From contig NZ_BMHO01000001.1 of assembly GCF_014640975.1 (NCBI RefSeq), positions 382,166 to 446,165 of the forward strand: DNA of 64,000 nucleotides, read 5' to 3'. Positions within the stretch are counted from its first letter, which is position 1, and each line of letters opens with the position of its first letter. The notes below the pieces were generated by a model that saw only the letters and a program-made list of their open reading frames with translations, searched no databases and had not been told where the DNA came from. Below are positions 1 through 8,997 of the stretch, one piece after another. Origin of the DNA: Microbacterium faecale (lineage in GTDB: Bacteria; Actinomycetota; Actinomycetes; Actinomycetales; Microbacteriaceae). A program made the position numbers and the translations under genes.

Positions 1-504
1 GCCGAGGTCGCGGAGCGCGCGGCGGACCGCGATCCGGACCGCCCCCGCATCGTGTTCTACTTCGGCGACGGCGAGCAGACGGCCGAAGGCGAGCCCGGAT
101 CCTTCGCTGACGCGGCCGGTTCGATCGACGGCGGCGCGGTGTACGGCTACGGCACGGCCGACGGCGGTCGGATGCGCGTCGTCGACGGTTTCGACGGGGT
201 GACGGAGTACCTCACGTATGAGGGCTCCGACGCCCTCTCGATGATCGACGAAGACAATCTGCGCGCCGTGGCGGAGGAGCTGGGCGTGCCGTACGAGCAC
301 CGCGCCGCGGCGAGCGCGCCGACCGTGCCGGATCCGCCGCCCGCGGCCACCCGGGCAGCCGAGGCCGAGTCGCTCGGCGCGCGGACCGAGCTGTCCTGGG
401 CGGTCGCGCTCGCCGTCGGCGCCCTCGCGCTGATCGACCTCGGCCGGGCGGTGCGGCTGCTGCGACGCACGGCGAACGTGCCGCGGACGGGAGGCGCGTC
501 GTGA
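1..504 (+). CDS. vWA-domain membrane protein, C-terminal part (5' end outside window)
   Basis: The frame is open from base 1, so this is the 3' end of a longer gene. The visible part begins in the second half of a von Willebrand A fold (RIVFYFGDGEQT, a beta strand followed by a DG turn), continues through an Ala/Pro linker and ends with one membrane segment (SWAVALAVGALALIDLG) and a short basic tail. Such proteins usually sit in MoxR/DUF58/vWA operons of actinobacteria. That neighbourhood is inferred, since it would lie upstream of the window. The next gene starts inside this stop codon (GTGA), so the two are translationally coupled. Confidence 0.8.
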   Translation, partial: AEVAERAADRDPDRPRIVFYFGDGEQTAEGEPGSFADAAGSIDGGAVYGYGTADGGRMRVVDGFDGVTEYLTYEGSDALSMIDEDNLRAVAEELGVPYEHRAAASAPTVPDPPPAATRAAEAESLGARTELSWAVALAVGALALIDLGRAVRLLRRTANVPRTGGAS

Positions 505-1202
505 CGCCGCGTACGCGAACCTGGGTTGCTGCCGGCTCGCTCCCCGTCGCGCTCATCGCGCTCGTCCTGGTCGTGAAGCTGCTGTCGATGTACCTGCTCG
601 CACAGACGACGATCGCGGCGCACGCGCGCGACGACCCCACAGGCGCGATCCGCGCCGCCGAGGCACTGCAGCCTGCGAACTGGTTCGAGCCGTGGAAGGC
701 GCCATACAACCTCGGCGTCGCCTTTGCCGGCGCCGGGCTGCTCGCGGAATCGCGCGGCGAGTTCGAGCGCGCGCTCCCGCTGGTCGAGGGCGTCGACGCG
801 TGCTCCGTGCACATCAACCTCGCCCTCGTCATCGAGCGTATGGGCGACCGCGCGCGGGCCTCCGACCCGGCGGGCGCCGCGCAGCACTACGCCGACGCCC
901 TCGAGGTATCCGCGGACACCCCGGCTCACTGCCGCACCGACGAGGCTCGCCAGCAGTCGCCGGATCCCGAGCGGGATCCCGCAGAGACGCTCGACGAGCT
1001 CATGGAGCGGCTCCGCGGGAAGCTGCAGCAGGAGCCAGCGCCGGAGGACGGGGGCGGGCAGGACGACGGGGACGCGCGCCCCGACGGCGACAGCCTCGAC
1101 GAGATCGAAGAGCGTCTGCAGAACGGTCAGCGCTCGCGCGACGAGCTGCGCGAGGATCGGGCGCCCGACGAGGGCACCGGCACCGGAGGGCGACCATGGT
1201 GA
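501..1202 (+). CDS. membrane-anchored TPR-like protein
   Basis: The 233-residue protein has one N-terminal membrane segment (about residues 12-34), a helical domain with TPR-like spacing (PWKAPYNLGVAFAGAGLLAESRGEFERAL, then HINLALVIERMGDRARA), and a long acidic, low-complexity tail rich in D, E, G and R. It starts with GTG inside the stop of the vWA gene and its own stop overlaps the following ATG. It probably acts as an extracytoplasmic partner of the vWA protein. Its exact role is unknown. Confidence 0.75.
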   Translation: MTPRTRTWVAAGSLPVALIALVLVVKLLSMYLLAQTTIAAHARDDPTGAIRAAEALQPANWFEPWKAPYNLGVAFAGAGLLAESRGEFERALPLVEGVDACSVHINLALVIERMGDRARASDPAGAAQHYADALEVSADTPAHCRTDEARQQSPDPERDPAETLDELMERLRGKLQQEPAPEDGGGQDDGDARPDGDSLDEIEERLQNGQRSRDELREDRAPDEGTGTGGRPW

Positions 1203-2296
1203 GGATCCCCGGAACCGGACGCGGCTACACAGGGGGGCACGCGGGCGCGCCGCCCGTGCCCCCTCCCGGCGGCTACCGCGGCGAGCGCCGCTTCCCGGAG
1301 CACCCCGTCGCGGGCCACTTCCTCGCGCAGGCGCCGCCGCCGCGATCCGGCCCTCGCCTCCACCCGGTCGGCTGGATCGCGCTGCTCGCCGCCGGGCTAT
1401 TCTCCGCACTGCTCCTCGCCCTCGCCGCGGCCGGGGAGGCGCACAGCGCGCTCGGCACGTCGATGCTCGTGCTGCAGGTCGTGGTGGTGGCCCTCGTCGT
1501 CGCGGCCCTGTGCATCCGCCGCGCCCGCCTGGGCGCGGCGATCGCGCTGACCGTCTCGCTGCTTGTCAATGTCGGCACCGTCGGCGCCGTGGGCGCGCTG
1601 TTCGGCGATCCGCCGGTCCCGCCGTCCGCGGGAACGACGACCGAGGGCACCGCCGACGGCGACTACGCGGGCATCAAGGACGTCGACCCGCAGTCCGTGC
1701 TCCGGGCGCCGTCACTTGAAGACGTCCAGGACCACACGAACGAGCTGTCAGAGCGGATCCGCGAGCGTCTCAGCGCGGAGTTCGGCTTCACGTGGACGCG
1801 CATCGCCGACGCGAGCGAAAGGCCGGAGCGCAACGGGTACGGCGGCGAATCGATGCTGCAGCAGTACACCTCGTCGACGTGGCGAACCGACCAGCCGATC
1901 CGCGAGCACGACCAGAAGATCGAGGTGATGGCCGCGATCGACCGGGAGCTCGCGGTCGCGGGCGAGTACTACGCGCTGTATCCACTGAACGAGCCGGACG
2001 GCTCCATCGATCCGCGCGCACTCGAGTCGCTGTACGGCAGTGCGGATCCACGCGAACAGACCGTCTGGGAGTATGTCGCCCAGCGGTACGGGACCGCCGG
2101 GATCTCGAGCCCCTCGCCCACCCTGCTGTACGCGACGCTGACGGATCTCAGTAACGATGACGACGGCCAGGTCCGGGCGCGCGAGGAAGCCGAACGGTCC
2201 GACGGCGAGCCGCTCGAGGGTCTGAACCTGATGTTCATCTCTGCGCAGCTGCTCGCCGAGGGCGACCGCGACGCCTTCTCCGATGCCGTTCGCTGA
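1196..2296 (+). CDS. conserved membrane protein of the vWA/TPR operon, function unknown
   Basis: The start ATG at 1196 overlaps the upstream stop, giving 366 residues. After a Pro/Gly-rich cytoplasmic stretch there are three hydrophobic segments (about residues 60-80, 84-104 and 108-130), then a soluble domain of about 230 residues with many charged residues and several Tyr/Trp. I do not recognise the soluble domain. It forms a three-gene overlapping unit with the vWA and TPR proteins, which suggests a shared membrane complex. Longer in-frame extensions upstream run antiparallel to real coding sequence and were not used. Confidence 0.75.
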   Translation: MVRIPGTGRGYTGGHAGAPPVPPPGGYRGERRFPEHPVAGHFLAQAPPPRSGPRLHPVGWIALLAAGLFSALLLALAAAGEAHSALGTSMLVLQVVVVALVVAALCIRRARLGAAIALTVSLLVNVGTVGAVGALFGDPPVPPSAGTTTEGTADGDYAGIKDVDPQSVLRAPSLEDVQDHTNELSERIRERLSAEFGFTWTRIADASERPERNGYGGESMLQQYTSSTWRTDQPIREHDQKIEVMAAIDRELAVAGEYYALYPLNEPDGSIDPRALESLYGSADPREQTVWEYVAQRYGTAGISSPSPTLLYATLTDLSNDDDGQVRAREEAERSDGEPLEGLNLMFISAQLLAEGDRDAFSDAVR

Positions 2297-2314
2297 CGGG
2301 CGGCGCTCACCCCA

Positions 2315-3061
2315 TCAGGAGCGGGCGAGCCAGCTCACCGCGTTGCCGAAGAGCGTCGCGTATCCCGACCACTCCATGAACTCCGTCGGCGCCCAGTGCG
2401 GCGATACGTCCGAGGCGAACGCCAGCGTCCGGCCATCGCCGACCTCGCGGACGGCGACCAGCGGGTCGCCCTCGACGGTCGCGAGGACCGTCGCGTCGTC
2501 TCGCGCCTCGAGGCGCTGATATCCGAGCAGGATCGGCCAATCGGCGTCGAGCCCGCGCGTGACGTCGTGTTCGACGTCGGTGAGAGCGCCCGTGACGCCC
2601 TCCGGGGTCTCGACGCGGTCGTCGTACCGAGAGATGGTCACGGGCAGGACGTCCTCGAGGGGCGTGCCCGCGTAGTTGGCCTTCGCCTGGAACCCCTGGA
2701 AGCTCAGGTAGCCGCCGGCCATCATCAGGCCACCGCCGCGCTGCACCCACTCGCGCAGGAGCTTGAGGCGGTTCGGCGTCGGGCGCCCGTGCGTGAACAC
2801 GGACGGCGGGAGCAGCAGGGTGTTCGCGCCGACATCCGAGAGCAGCACCACGTCGTACGCGTCGAGCTCCTCGAGGGTGAGGGGAAACTTCTCGGCCACG
2901 TCGTGGGAGAGCATGTGCGTGACCTCGTGCCCCGCCCCGTCGAGGGCCTCGAGGAGCTCGGCACACCCGATCTCGACCTGGGTATGGGGGAACGGGTCGA
3001 ATCCCTTGTGGTCGACCGTCGCGCTCACCCAGGACTCGCCCGCAAGCAGTACCTTCGCCAT
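2315..3061 (-). CDS. glutamine amidotransferase-like (ThuA/GATase1-like fold) protein
   Basis: 248 residues, full length. It shows the class I GATase-like alternation of strands and helices (YDVVLLSDVGANTLLL, then GGGLMMAGGYLSFQGF, then TLAFASDVSPHW). The nucleophile position after GGGLMMAGG is Tyr rather than Cys, so it is probably not a glutaminase. It resembles the stand-alone GATase1-like family (PF07090 type) found near carbohydrate genes. The start ATG has a GGAG about 10 nt upstream. It is convergent with the preceding operon (18 nt gap). Confidence 0.75.
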   Translation of the reverse strand: MAKVLLAGESWVSATVDHKGFDPFPHTQVEIGCAELLEALDGAGHEVTHMLSHDVAEKFPLTLEELDAYDVVLLSDVGANTLLLPPSVFTHGRPTPNRLKLLREWVQRGGGLMMAGGYLSFQGFQAKANYAGTPLEDVLPVTISRYDDRVETPEGVTGALTDVEHDVTRGLDADWPILLGYQRLEARDDATVLATVEGDPLVAVREVGDGRTLAFASDVSPHWAPTEFMEWSGYATLFGNAVSWLARS

Positions 3062-3235
3062 TCGTACATCACTCCATCACACTCATGCGCATGCCATGCG
3101 CGAAGGCTTATGTCCTCCCATCCTAGGTCGGCCCGCGAGCGCGGCTGCGCCTCGACAGGAGCATTGCGCCTCGCCGGGCCGGATGCAGGGTTCTGACCCT
3201 TCCGAAGGCGAAATCTCCTTCCGAGGCGCGGTGCG

Positions 3236-6200
3236 TCAGCGACCCTTGGGCGGGGCGAGCTCCGGAGCGGTCGCGGCGGGCACCTCCTCGAGGTGTGCCA
3301 GGGCCTCCGCGATCGCGCGATCGAGCTGCGGATCCGCGTCGGAGAACAGCGCCGACGGATCGTGGATCACCTCGATGTCGGGGTCGACGCCGTGATTCTC
3401 CACGCCCCAGCCCTTGCCCTCGAGCCAGTAGCCGTAGCGCGGCTGCGTGACGCGCGTGCCGTCGACGAGGTCGAAGCGGCCGTCGATGCCGACGACGCCT
3501 CCCCACGTGCGCGCTCCGACGACGGGCCCGAGCCCGAGCGCCTGCGCGCGGGCGTTGACGATATCGCCGTCGGATCCCGAGAACTCGTTCGCGACGAACA
3601 CGACGGGCCCGCGGCGAGCGCGATCCGGATCCGGGACGAGATCATCGAACTGGCGCGCCTTCGTCCACGCCACCACGCGCGCGGCGAGGCGTTCGATCAC
3701 GAGCTGGCTCGTGTGACCGCCGCGGTTGTACCGCACGTCCGCGACCACTCCCTCGGCGGTGCTCGCGGTGCGCAGGTCGCGGTGCAACTGCGCCCAGCCG
3801 GGCGCCCCCATGTCCGGAACGTGCACGTAGCCCAGCCGGCCGCCCGACTTCGCGGCGACGTAGTCGCGGCGCGAGTGCACCCAGTCCTGGTAGCGCAGCG
3901 CGTTCTCATCCGCGAGTGGCACGACGACGACCCGTCGGTCCTCGCCATCGCGACGCAGCGTGAGTTCCACGGGCTTGTCGGCGGCGCCGATGAGCGACGC
4001 GCCGGGCCCGTACGCCGGATCCACGGGCGCCCCGTCGATCTCCGTGACGAGGTCGCCCTCCTGCGCGCCGACTCCGGCCGCGCGCAGCGGCGAACGCGCC
4101 CCGGGGTCGCTCGACTCGCCCGGCAGGATCCGATCGATGCGCCACCCTTCTGCGGCGGGAGACAGGTCGGCGCCCAGGAACCCGATCGCGCGCGACGGAT
4201 CGCCGAGCGGCGAGGCGGGCATCACGTACGCGTGCGACGTGTTGAGCTCGCCGACGTGCTCCCACATGAGGTCGACGAGGTCGTCGTGCGTGCGCACGCG
4301 GGAGACGACTTCGCGCCAGCGGGCGGTGACCCGGTCCCAGTCGATGCCGTCCATGTCCTCGCGCCAGAAGTGGTCGCGCATCAGGCGGGCGTTCTCGTCG
4401 AACATCTGGTGCCACTCGGCAACGGGATCCAGCTGGAAGCGCAGGCGTGCGAGGTCGACCTGCACGGGGTCGTCTCCCCCGTCGGCCTTCCGCGTCGCGC
4501 GCACGATCGAGACGTCGTCGTCCTTGCGCACGACGATGCGCTCTCCGTCGCCGGACACGTCGAACGAGTCGATGCCCTCGACGACCGTCCAGCCCTCGCG
4601 GTCGTCGAACGACCAGCGCACGAGACGATTCGGCTGCTTCTCGCCCGGCACACCTGCCCGACGCGAGCCGAGGGTGCCGACGTCGCCGCCCTCCGCGATC
4701 CATACGACCCCACCGGCGGTCGCCGACAGGTCGCGGTAGTCATCCGAGACGACGGGAAAGGGAACGATGCGCTGCTCCGCGCCCTCGACGTCGAGGTCCG
4801 CCGAGGAGGGAACGCGCTTGGTCGGCTTCTTGGGCGTGGACAGTCGCCAGCCGTCCGACGACGGGCCGAACGGCGCGGGCTCCGTCGCCGACAGCGGCAG
4901 GAGCCACGGCCGGGTGACCCCCGTGAACGACAGGTCGAACGCCTGCCCGTTGTAGGCGGGGTCGAAGGTGCGATTCGACAGGAACACGAGGTGCTTGCCG
5001 TCACGCGTGAAGTCGGGGTCGTGGTCGTGGAAGCGCCCGTCGGTGAGCTTCACGGGGGCGTCGTCGGACGCCGCCTCGACGATCCACAGCGCGTGGAGTT
5101 CGCCCTCGCCGTCTGTCGGCTGCGACCAGACGAGGTAACGGCCGTCCGGCGAGAATCGCGGCGAGAGGGCCTCGCCCTGCGTGCTCCGCGCGACATCGCG
5201 CGCGGTCGCGGCCTCGACGTCGATCAGGCGAACCGCACCGTCGTGCGAGATCGCCGCGAGGCGCTCGCCCTTCGGATCCGCCGCGAGGTGCAGAACTCGC
5301 CCGAGCTGGCCCGTGAGGACCGGCAGCGGCGCGTCGGATCCGTCGACTGCGGCCACCTGGATCCCATCCTCGCCCTCCACGTCGGTCACGTAGGCCACGC
5401 GGCCGGTCGTGCCGAGGACGACGGGCTCGCGCGTGCGCACGCCCGAATCGGCGCCGGGCAGGGCGCGCGCCGGACCCGACCGGTGCGTGAGCCAGAACGG
5501 CTTGCCCCGCCAGATCGCCACGCTGCCGTCGGCGCCCGCGTCGGGGGCAACCTGCGTGAGGTTCTCGTTCGGGTCCAGCGCGACGGGCTCGGGGGTGACG
5601 CCGGGCACGTCGATCTCGATCGTGCGTGGCTCGGCGTCGAGCGCGTCAAGGATCCGCAGCTGGCCGCGACTGTGCCACACGATCCGCTGGCCGTCGGTCG
5701 TGGCGTCGCGCACGTAGCCCTCGGCCGCGGTCTGGAAGGTGAGCTGGGTGGGCGCGCCGGTTCCGGGCTGGTCCCAGATCCACACGTTCGCCTGCTCGTC
5801 AGCCGTGTCGGGGAAGCGCGCGGCGCGGTCGGACACGAAGCAGAAGCGGTCGCCGATCCACATCGGGTCGACGATCGAGGCCGTGTCGTCCGCGAGCAGG
5901 CGGGCCCAGTCGCCGCCCTGCGAGCGGATCCACAGTCGCGGGGCGGTGCCGCCTCGATAGCGCTTCCACCATGCCGGCGGGCGGCTGCCGGGTGTGACGA
6001 GCGCGTCGCGCCCGTCCGGGTGTCGCGCGACGCCCGACGCCATCCCGAGATCGAGGCGCTCGGCGGCGCCATCGAGGGCGACGGCCTTCACGACCGTGTG
6101 TCGCATCTCGGATTCTCCGGCGCTCGACCCGACCAGCACCGTGTTCTCGTCGCGCCAGCCGAAGACCTGCAGCATCGTGCTGCCCCAGTAGGTGAGGCGG

Positions 6201-6436
6201 CGCACCGCGCCCGTCGCGATGCTCGCGACCATCCCCTCGGGCTGGCCGTCTCGGTGAGAGACGAAGGCGATGTGCGCGCCATCAGGAGAGAATCGCGGCT
6301 GCCGCACGGGGGCGCCATCGCTCGTGAGCCGCCACGCGCGGCCGCCCGTCACCGGGGCCAACCAGATGTCATCTGCCGCGGTGAAGGTGACGTAGTCGCC
6401 GTGAACGTGCGGATACCGAAGGTAAGCGGATGCCAT
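3236..6436 (-). CDS. tricorn-type S41 serine protease
   Basis: 1066 residues from the ATG at 6436. The N-terminal half carries repeated WD/beta-propeller blades (FSPDGAHIAFVSHRDG, FSPDGRYLVWSQ, FTRDGKHLVFLSN), followed by a tricorn C1 domain, a PDZ domain (GDLVTEIDGAPVDP) and the S41 catalytic core. Likely active-site residues are Ser/His in NTSHAY (about 734/735), Ser/Asp in FSGSDGD (about 955) and Glu in GVENHGVDPD (about 1012). Their order and spacing match archaeal tricorn (S745, H746, S965, D966, E1023, from memory). No signal peptide is seen, so it is cytosolic and probably degrades peptides from upstream proteases. A GTG nine bases further upstream is possible, but the -10 box position favours the ATG. 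Confidence 0.9.
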   Translation of the reverse strand: MASAYLRYPHVHGDYVTFTAADDIWLAPVTGGRAWRLTSDGAPVRQPRFSPDGAHIAFVSHRDGQPEGMVASIATGAVRRLTYWGSTMLQVFGWRDENTVLVGSSAGESEMRHTVVKAVALDGAAERLDLGMASGVARHPDGRDALVTPGSRPPAWWKRYRGGTAPRLWIRSQGGDWARLLADDTASIVDPMWIGDRFCFVSDRAARFPDTADEQANVWIWDQPGTGAPTQLTFQTAAEGYVRDATTDGQRIVWHSRGQLRILDALDAEPRTIEIDVPGVTPEPVALDPNENLTQVAPDAGADGSVAIWRGKPFWLTHRSGPARALPGADSGVRTREPVVLGTTGRVAYVTDVEGEDGIQVAAVDGSDAPLPVLTGQLGRVLHLAADPKGERLAAISHDGAVRLIDVEAATARDVARSTQGEALSPRFSPDGRYLVWSQPTDGEGELHALWIVEAASDDAPVKLTDGRFHDHDPDFTRDGKHLVFLSNRTFDPAYNGQAFDLSFTGVTRPWLLPLSATEPAPFGPSSDGWRLSTPKKPTKRVPSSADLDVEGAEQRIVPFPVVSDDYRDLSATAGGVVWIAEGGDVGTLGSRRAGVPGEKQPNRLVRWSFDDREGWTVVEGIDSFDVSGDGERIVVRKDDDVSIVRATRKADGGDDPVQVDLARLRFQLDPVAEWHQMFDENARLMRDHFWREDMDGIDWDRVTARWREVVSRVRTHDDLVDLMWEHVGELNTSHAYVMPASPLGDPSRAIGFLGADLSPAAEGWRIDRILPGESSDPGARSPLRAAGVGAQEGDLVTEIDGAPVDPAYGPGASLIGAADKPVELTLRRDGEDRRVVVVPLADENALRYQDWVHSRRDYVAAKSGGRLGYVHVPDMGAPGWAQLHRDLRTASTAEGVVADVRYNRGGHTSQLVIERLAARVVAWTKARQFDDLVPDPDRARRGPVVFVANEFSGSDGDIVNARAQALGLGPVVGARTWGGVVGIDGRFDLVDGTRVTQPRYGYWLEGKGWGVENHGVDPDIEVIHDPSALFSDADPQLDRAIAEALAHLEEVPAATAPELAPPKGR

Positions 6437-6443
6437 AGCACTC

Positions 6444-6449
6444 ACGCTA
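6444..6449 (-). promoter_or_regulatory. -10 element TAGCGT, leaderless start of the tricorn gene
   Basis: On the minus strand TAGCGT stands 7 nt before the ATG at 6436, with no Shine-Dalgarno. This matches the TANNNT-N6-8-ATG layout seen at several other genes in this window and suggests leaderless transcription. No clear -35 is visible. Confidence 0.45.
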
Positions 6450-6843
6450 ACCCCTCCCGGCTTACGTGCGGGGGCAACGAACGCTTCGTTCCTCCTGGCC
6501 GGCAGCCTCCGCGCGCGACAGACCTAGTCGGTATGTCCCGGAACTGGGCGTCTCACGCCGGTTCGCGTGCGCGGGCTGCCACAGGCTGACACGTCACCGG
6601 ATCATCGTGTCGCGCCGCGGCGGCTGTGGACCAGCCGTTCAATCGCGACATCACCGTGGGCGCTCTTACGGATCCGCCCTCGGTGATGTCGCGAATCGTC
6701 ACGACGCACCCTGTTTAGGTTCCGTCTGGACGACACGATATCGGCCTCCTCGCAGCCCTCGCGGGCGATACCGTCCGCGTCTAGACCTGCCCACGTGCAC
6801 CGACCAGGTTCGATCCGCGCCCTCCCCGCCGCCACACAGCAGG
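6450..6843. other. gene-free stretch of about 390 bases
   Basis: No open frame here has coding character on either strand. Its clearest content is the inverted repeat at 6643-6694 and the tricorn promoter at its left edge. It separates core DNA from the carbohydrate island on its right, so it may be an old junction. No tRNA or integrase is seen. Confidence 0.5.
6643..6694. repeat. 14-bp inverted repeat with extended stem
   Basis: The arms TCGCGACATCACCG (6643-6656) and CGGTGATGTCGCGA (6681-6694) are perfect. After one T/T mismatch the stem continues five more pairs (GGGCG/CGCCC), leaving a 12-nt loop. It lies about 150 nt past the stop of the minus-strand gene at 6844. No U-tract follows on either strand. 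It could be a terminator or a protein-binding site. Confidence 0.55.
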
Positions 6844-8997
6844 TCACGCTCGCGCGTTGCCCGCGGTCGCGACAAGGTCAACAGCGATGACTTCGAAATC
6901 GGTGATCCCCTCGACGGTCATCAGAATCTGATCGTCGATGATCTCGTAATCAGGTGTCGCAGACGCGCGCAGGCATCGGACCATCTCGACCCGCGAGCCC
7001 TGCGGGATCCGAATGCGCACATCCTGGGGTGGGCTGGGCAGGAGTTCGTGAAACGGCCCCTTCAAGTACATCGGGTTCGTGTGATTCACGAGGAACACGG
7101 TCATTGAATCACGTTGATGCCATCCAGTGACTTCGATGACGCCCGCACCGTTGACAACGACGTCACGCTCACGCGCACGCGCCCACTCCACAACGCCCGT
7201 CATCAGCAGAAAGTGATCGCGCGCCAACACGCTGTGGAAAGCCCTGTCGAGCGCCGCGGGAAGATACGCGACGCGACCACGTCCGTGCTCGCTCAGATAG
7301 ACCTGCGGCGACCCTTCCGTTCGGTCGCGGATGAATACCTCTTCCATGGGCAGATCAGGAAAGCTGTCCACCAGCGTCACGGGCGCGAGCGCATCGGTAT
7401 CTGGACGGGGAGCAGTCGGCACGAGAACCTCGGCGTTGATGATCCGACGGGTCGAGCTGAGACCACGCAGAATCGGGCGGACTCCGTCATCCCGATCGTG
7501 ATGCAACTGTAGATAGGAGTTCATGACGCCCTCACGGAGGTCACCGGTGACGCGGGCGCCGAACAGATCGCCAAGGGCGAAGTCCTCTCGGCGGCTGCCG
7601 TCCTCGCGATAAAGCGATGTCTCCGCTGTGGCGACGAGCGCGCCGCCGGATGCCACGAAGTCCCCCAGCTGTTCCACCTGTTGGTCGTCCAGTACCGCGA
7701 TGTTCGGCAGGATGAGAGCACGAAGGCCTTCGAGACCGTCAGCATCCAACCGTCGATCGTGAATCATCCGGAATGGAACACGAGCTTCGGTGAGTGACTG
7801 ATACCACCCCGAAATCGGAGCCTCCACACGCTCAATCGCCTCATCCCGCGAGTAGATGCTGGCTGTTCTCTGCGAATAGACCAGGCCCACATCGGCAATC
7901 GGCGCGGTGTTGCGCAGGTATCGTTCGTTGTCCGCGTGCCAGTGGTACATCGACTCAATCACGGGAAGCCACCGTCGGTCGACAAGCACCCCACCGAACT
8001 TCGTGAACCATGGCCGGAGGCCGTTCGCGGTCGCAGACGCGATCCACATTCGGATCTCTTCTGCAGTCTGCACGGAGTCCTTCCACCGCGCGCGCTCTTC
8101 GATGCCCACACTGACGATTCCGCCGACAGGCTTGTTCCCCATAACAGCGAGAAACTCTTTACCGTGTCGTCCCGCCGTCCATGACGGGCTCAGACCGCTT
8201 CGTGCCTGCTTGTCAGCGAAGAGAGTCTCGACCTGCGCGGCAAGACTGCTCATGTCGAGTTCGCTGAGAACGCCACCGCCTGAGTTCGGTACAAATCGCG
8301 CTTCCGGTCGGATCTCGCGGGCTTCTCGATCCCAGCGCTGCGCGATCTCCAGAAGGGAGATCTCGCGCCATTCACGATACGCCCGCTCGTCCGCAGGGAG
8401 TCGGCCGCCGCGAGCGGGCACATCGGAAGACTCGGGAATACCCAGGCCCGTCGCCTCACGAAAGCCGTCGCGGCACCAGGCACAGAAACATCGCACGCTC
8501 CCCGCCCAACGGTTTGCGAAGATCGCGTCGACATCATATGAGGTCAAGATCTCGCGATTGACGTCGGAGATGAACTGATTCCAAGGCCCGAATGGGCACG
8601 TGAGCCACACGCCGGGCGCAGACCAATGCGGCACCGGATCCCCGGCCGCATCACGTGCGACCCACTCCGGATGCTTCTGAAACACCTCGTCGTGGATGGC
8701 GTGCGGATCGACGCGCGCCATGACGACCATGTCGAGCTCTCGACACCCGCGAACAAGATCTCCGAACGGGTCGCTCGCGCCGAGATGCGTGCTTCGCCGG
8801 TGATCGGCTACCTCGGTCGGGTAAAAGGCCAGATATCCACCGGCGGACAAGCACGCCGCATCAGCCCTGATATCCCGAATATAGTCAATCCACTCTCGTG
8901 TCGAGTACCCGCTATCGGGTCGAGTGTCATCGTCGACAAGTGTGAGCTGCGCCCAACGTGTCGCGCGTTCCCACCATGGCAGCCGCGCGCCTGTCAT
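6844..8997 (-). CDS. GHL6-type glycoside hydrolase-like protein with beta-galactosidase trimerisation-like domain
   Basis: 717 residues, no signal peptide, so cytoplasmic. The N-terminal ~350 residues look like a TIM-barrel hydrolase of the 'hypothetical glycosyl hydrolase 6' type (WIDYIRDIRADAACLSAGGYLAFYPT near the start; VMARVDPHAIHDEVFQKHPEW; a Cys-rich loop VRCFCAWCRDGF). The middle resembles a Rossmann-like trimerisation domain of GH42-type enzymes (LILPNIAVLDDQQVEQLGDFVASGGALVA, split here by eye), and the end is a beta-sandwich. Similarity to alpha-L-fucosidase or GH42 proteins is only at fold level, so the substrate is unknown. It overlaps the isomerase gene by 4 nt and is co-transcribed with it. 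GC is visibly lower than in flanking core genes. Confidence 0.75.
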   Translation of the reverse strand: MTGARLPWWERATRWAQLTLVDDDTRPDSGYSTREWIDYIRDIRADAACLSAGGYLAFYPTEVADHRRSTHLGASDPFGDLVRGCRELDMVVMARVDPHAIHDEVFQKHPEWVARDAAGDPVPHWSAPGVWLTCPFGPWNQFISDVNREILTSYDVDAIFANRWAGSVRCFCAWCRDGFREATGLGIPESSDVPARGGRLPADERAYREWREISLLEIAQRWDREAREIRPEARFVPNSGGGVLSELDMSSLAAQVETLFADKQARSGLSPSWTAGRHGKEFLAVMGNKPVGGIVSVGIEERARWKDSVQTAEEIRMWIASATANGLRPWFTKFGGVLVDRRWLPVIESMYHWHADNERYLRNTAPIADVGLVYSQRTASIYSRDEAIERVEAPISGWYQSLTEARVPFRMIHDRRLDADGLEGLRALILPNIAVLDDQQVEQLGDFVASGGALVATAETSLYREDGSRREDFALGDLFGARVTGDLREGVMNSYLQLHHDRDDGVRPILRGLSSTRRIINAEVLVPTAPRPDTDALAPVTLVDSFPDLPMEEVFIRDRTEGSPQVYLSEHGRGRVAYLPAALDRAFHSVLARDHFLLMTGVVEWARARERDVVVNGAGVIEVTGWHQRDSMTVFLVNHTNPMYLKGPFHELLPSPPQDVRIRIPQGSRVEMVRCLRASATPDYEIIDDQILMTVEGITDFEVIAVDLVATAGNARA

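Noticed and set aside
692..1195. Long in-frame upstream extension of the membrane protein at 1196
   Set aside because: It overlaps the TPR-like gene fully in another frame and is Arg/Ala-rich with no conserved content. The ATG overlapping the TPR stop is the natural start.
3293..6589. A 1098-codon open frame antisense to the tricorn protease
   Set aside because: High GC with G/C at third positions opens the complementary frame by chance. Its sequence has no domain pattern and is rich in Arg, Val, His and Asp, while the opposite strand encodes a complete tricorn protein.
6780..6830. GGTTCGATCC, similar to a tRNA T-loop
   Set aside because: The flanking bases do not form a T-stem and no acceptor or anticodon arm could be found nearby.
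6602..6847. Minus-strand frame with a GLDADGIARE stretch recalling an Excalibur calcium-binding motif
   Set aside because: The Cys residues and spacing of the motif are missing, there is no signal peptide or SD, and the frame is Arg-rich without other domain features.
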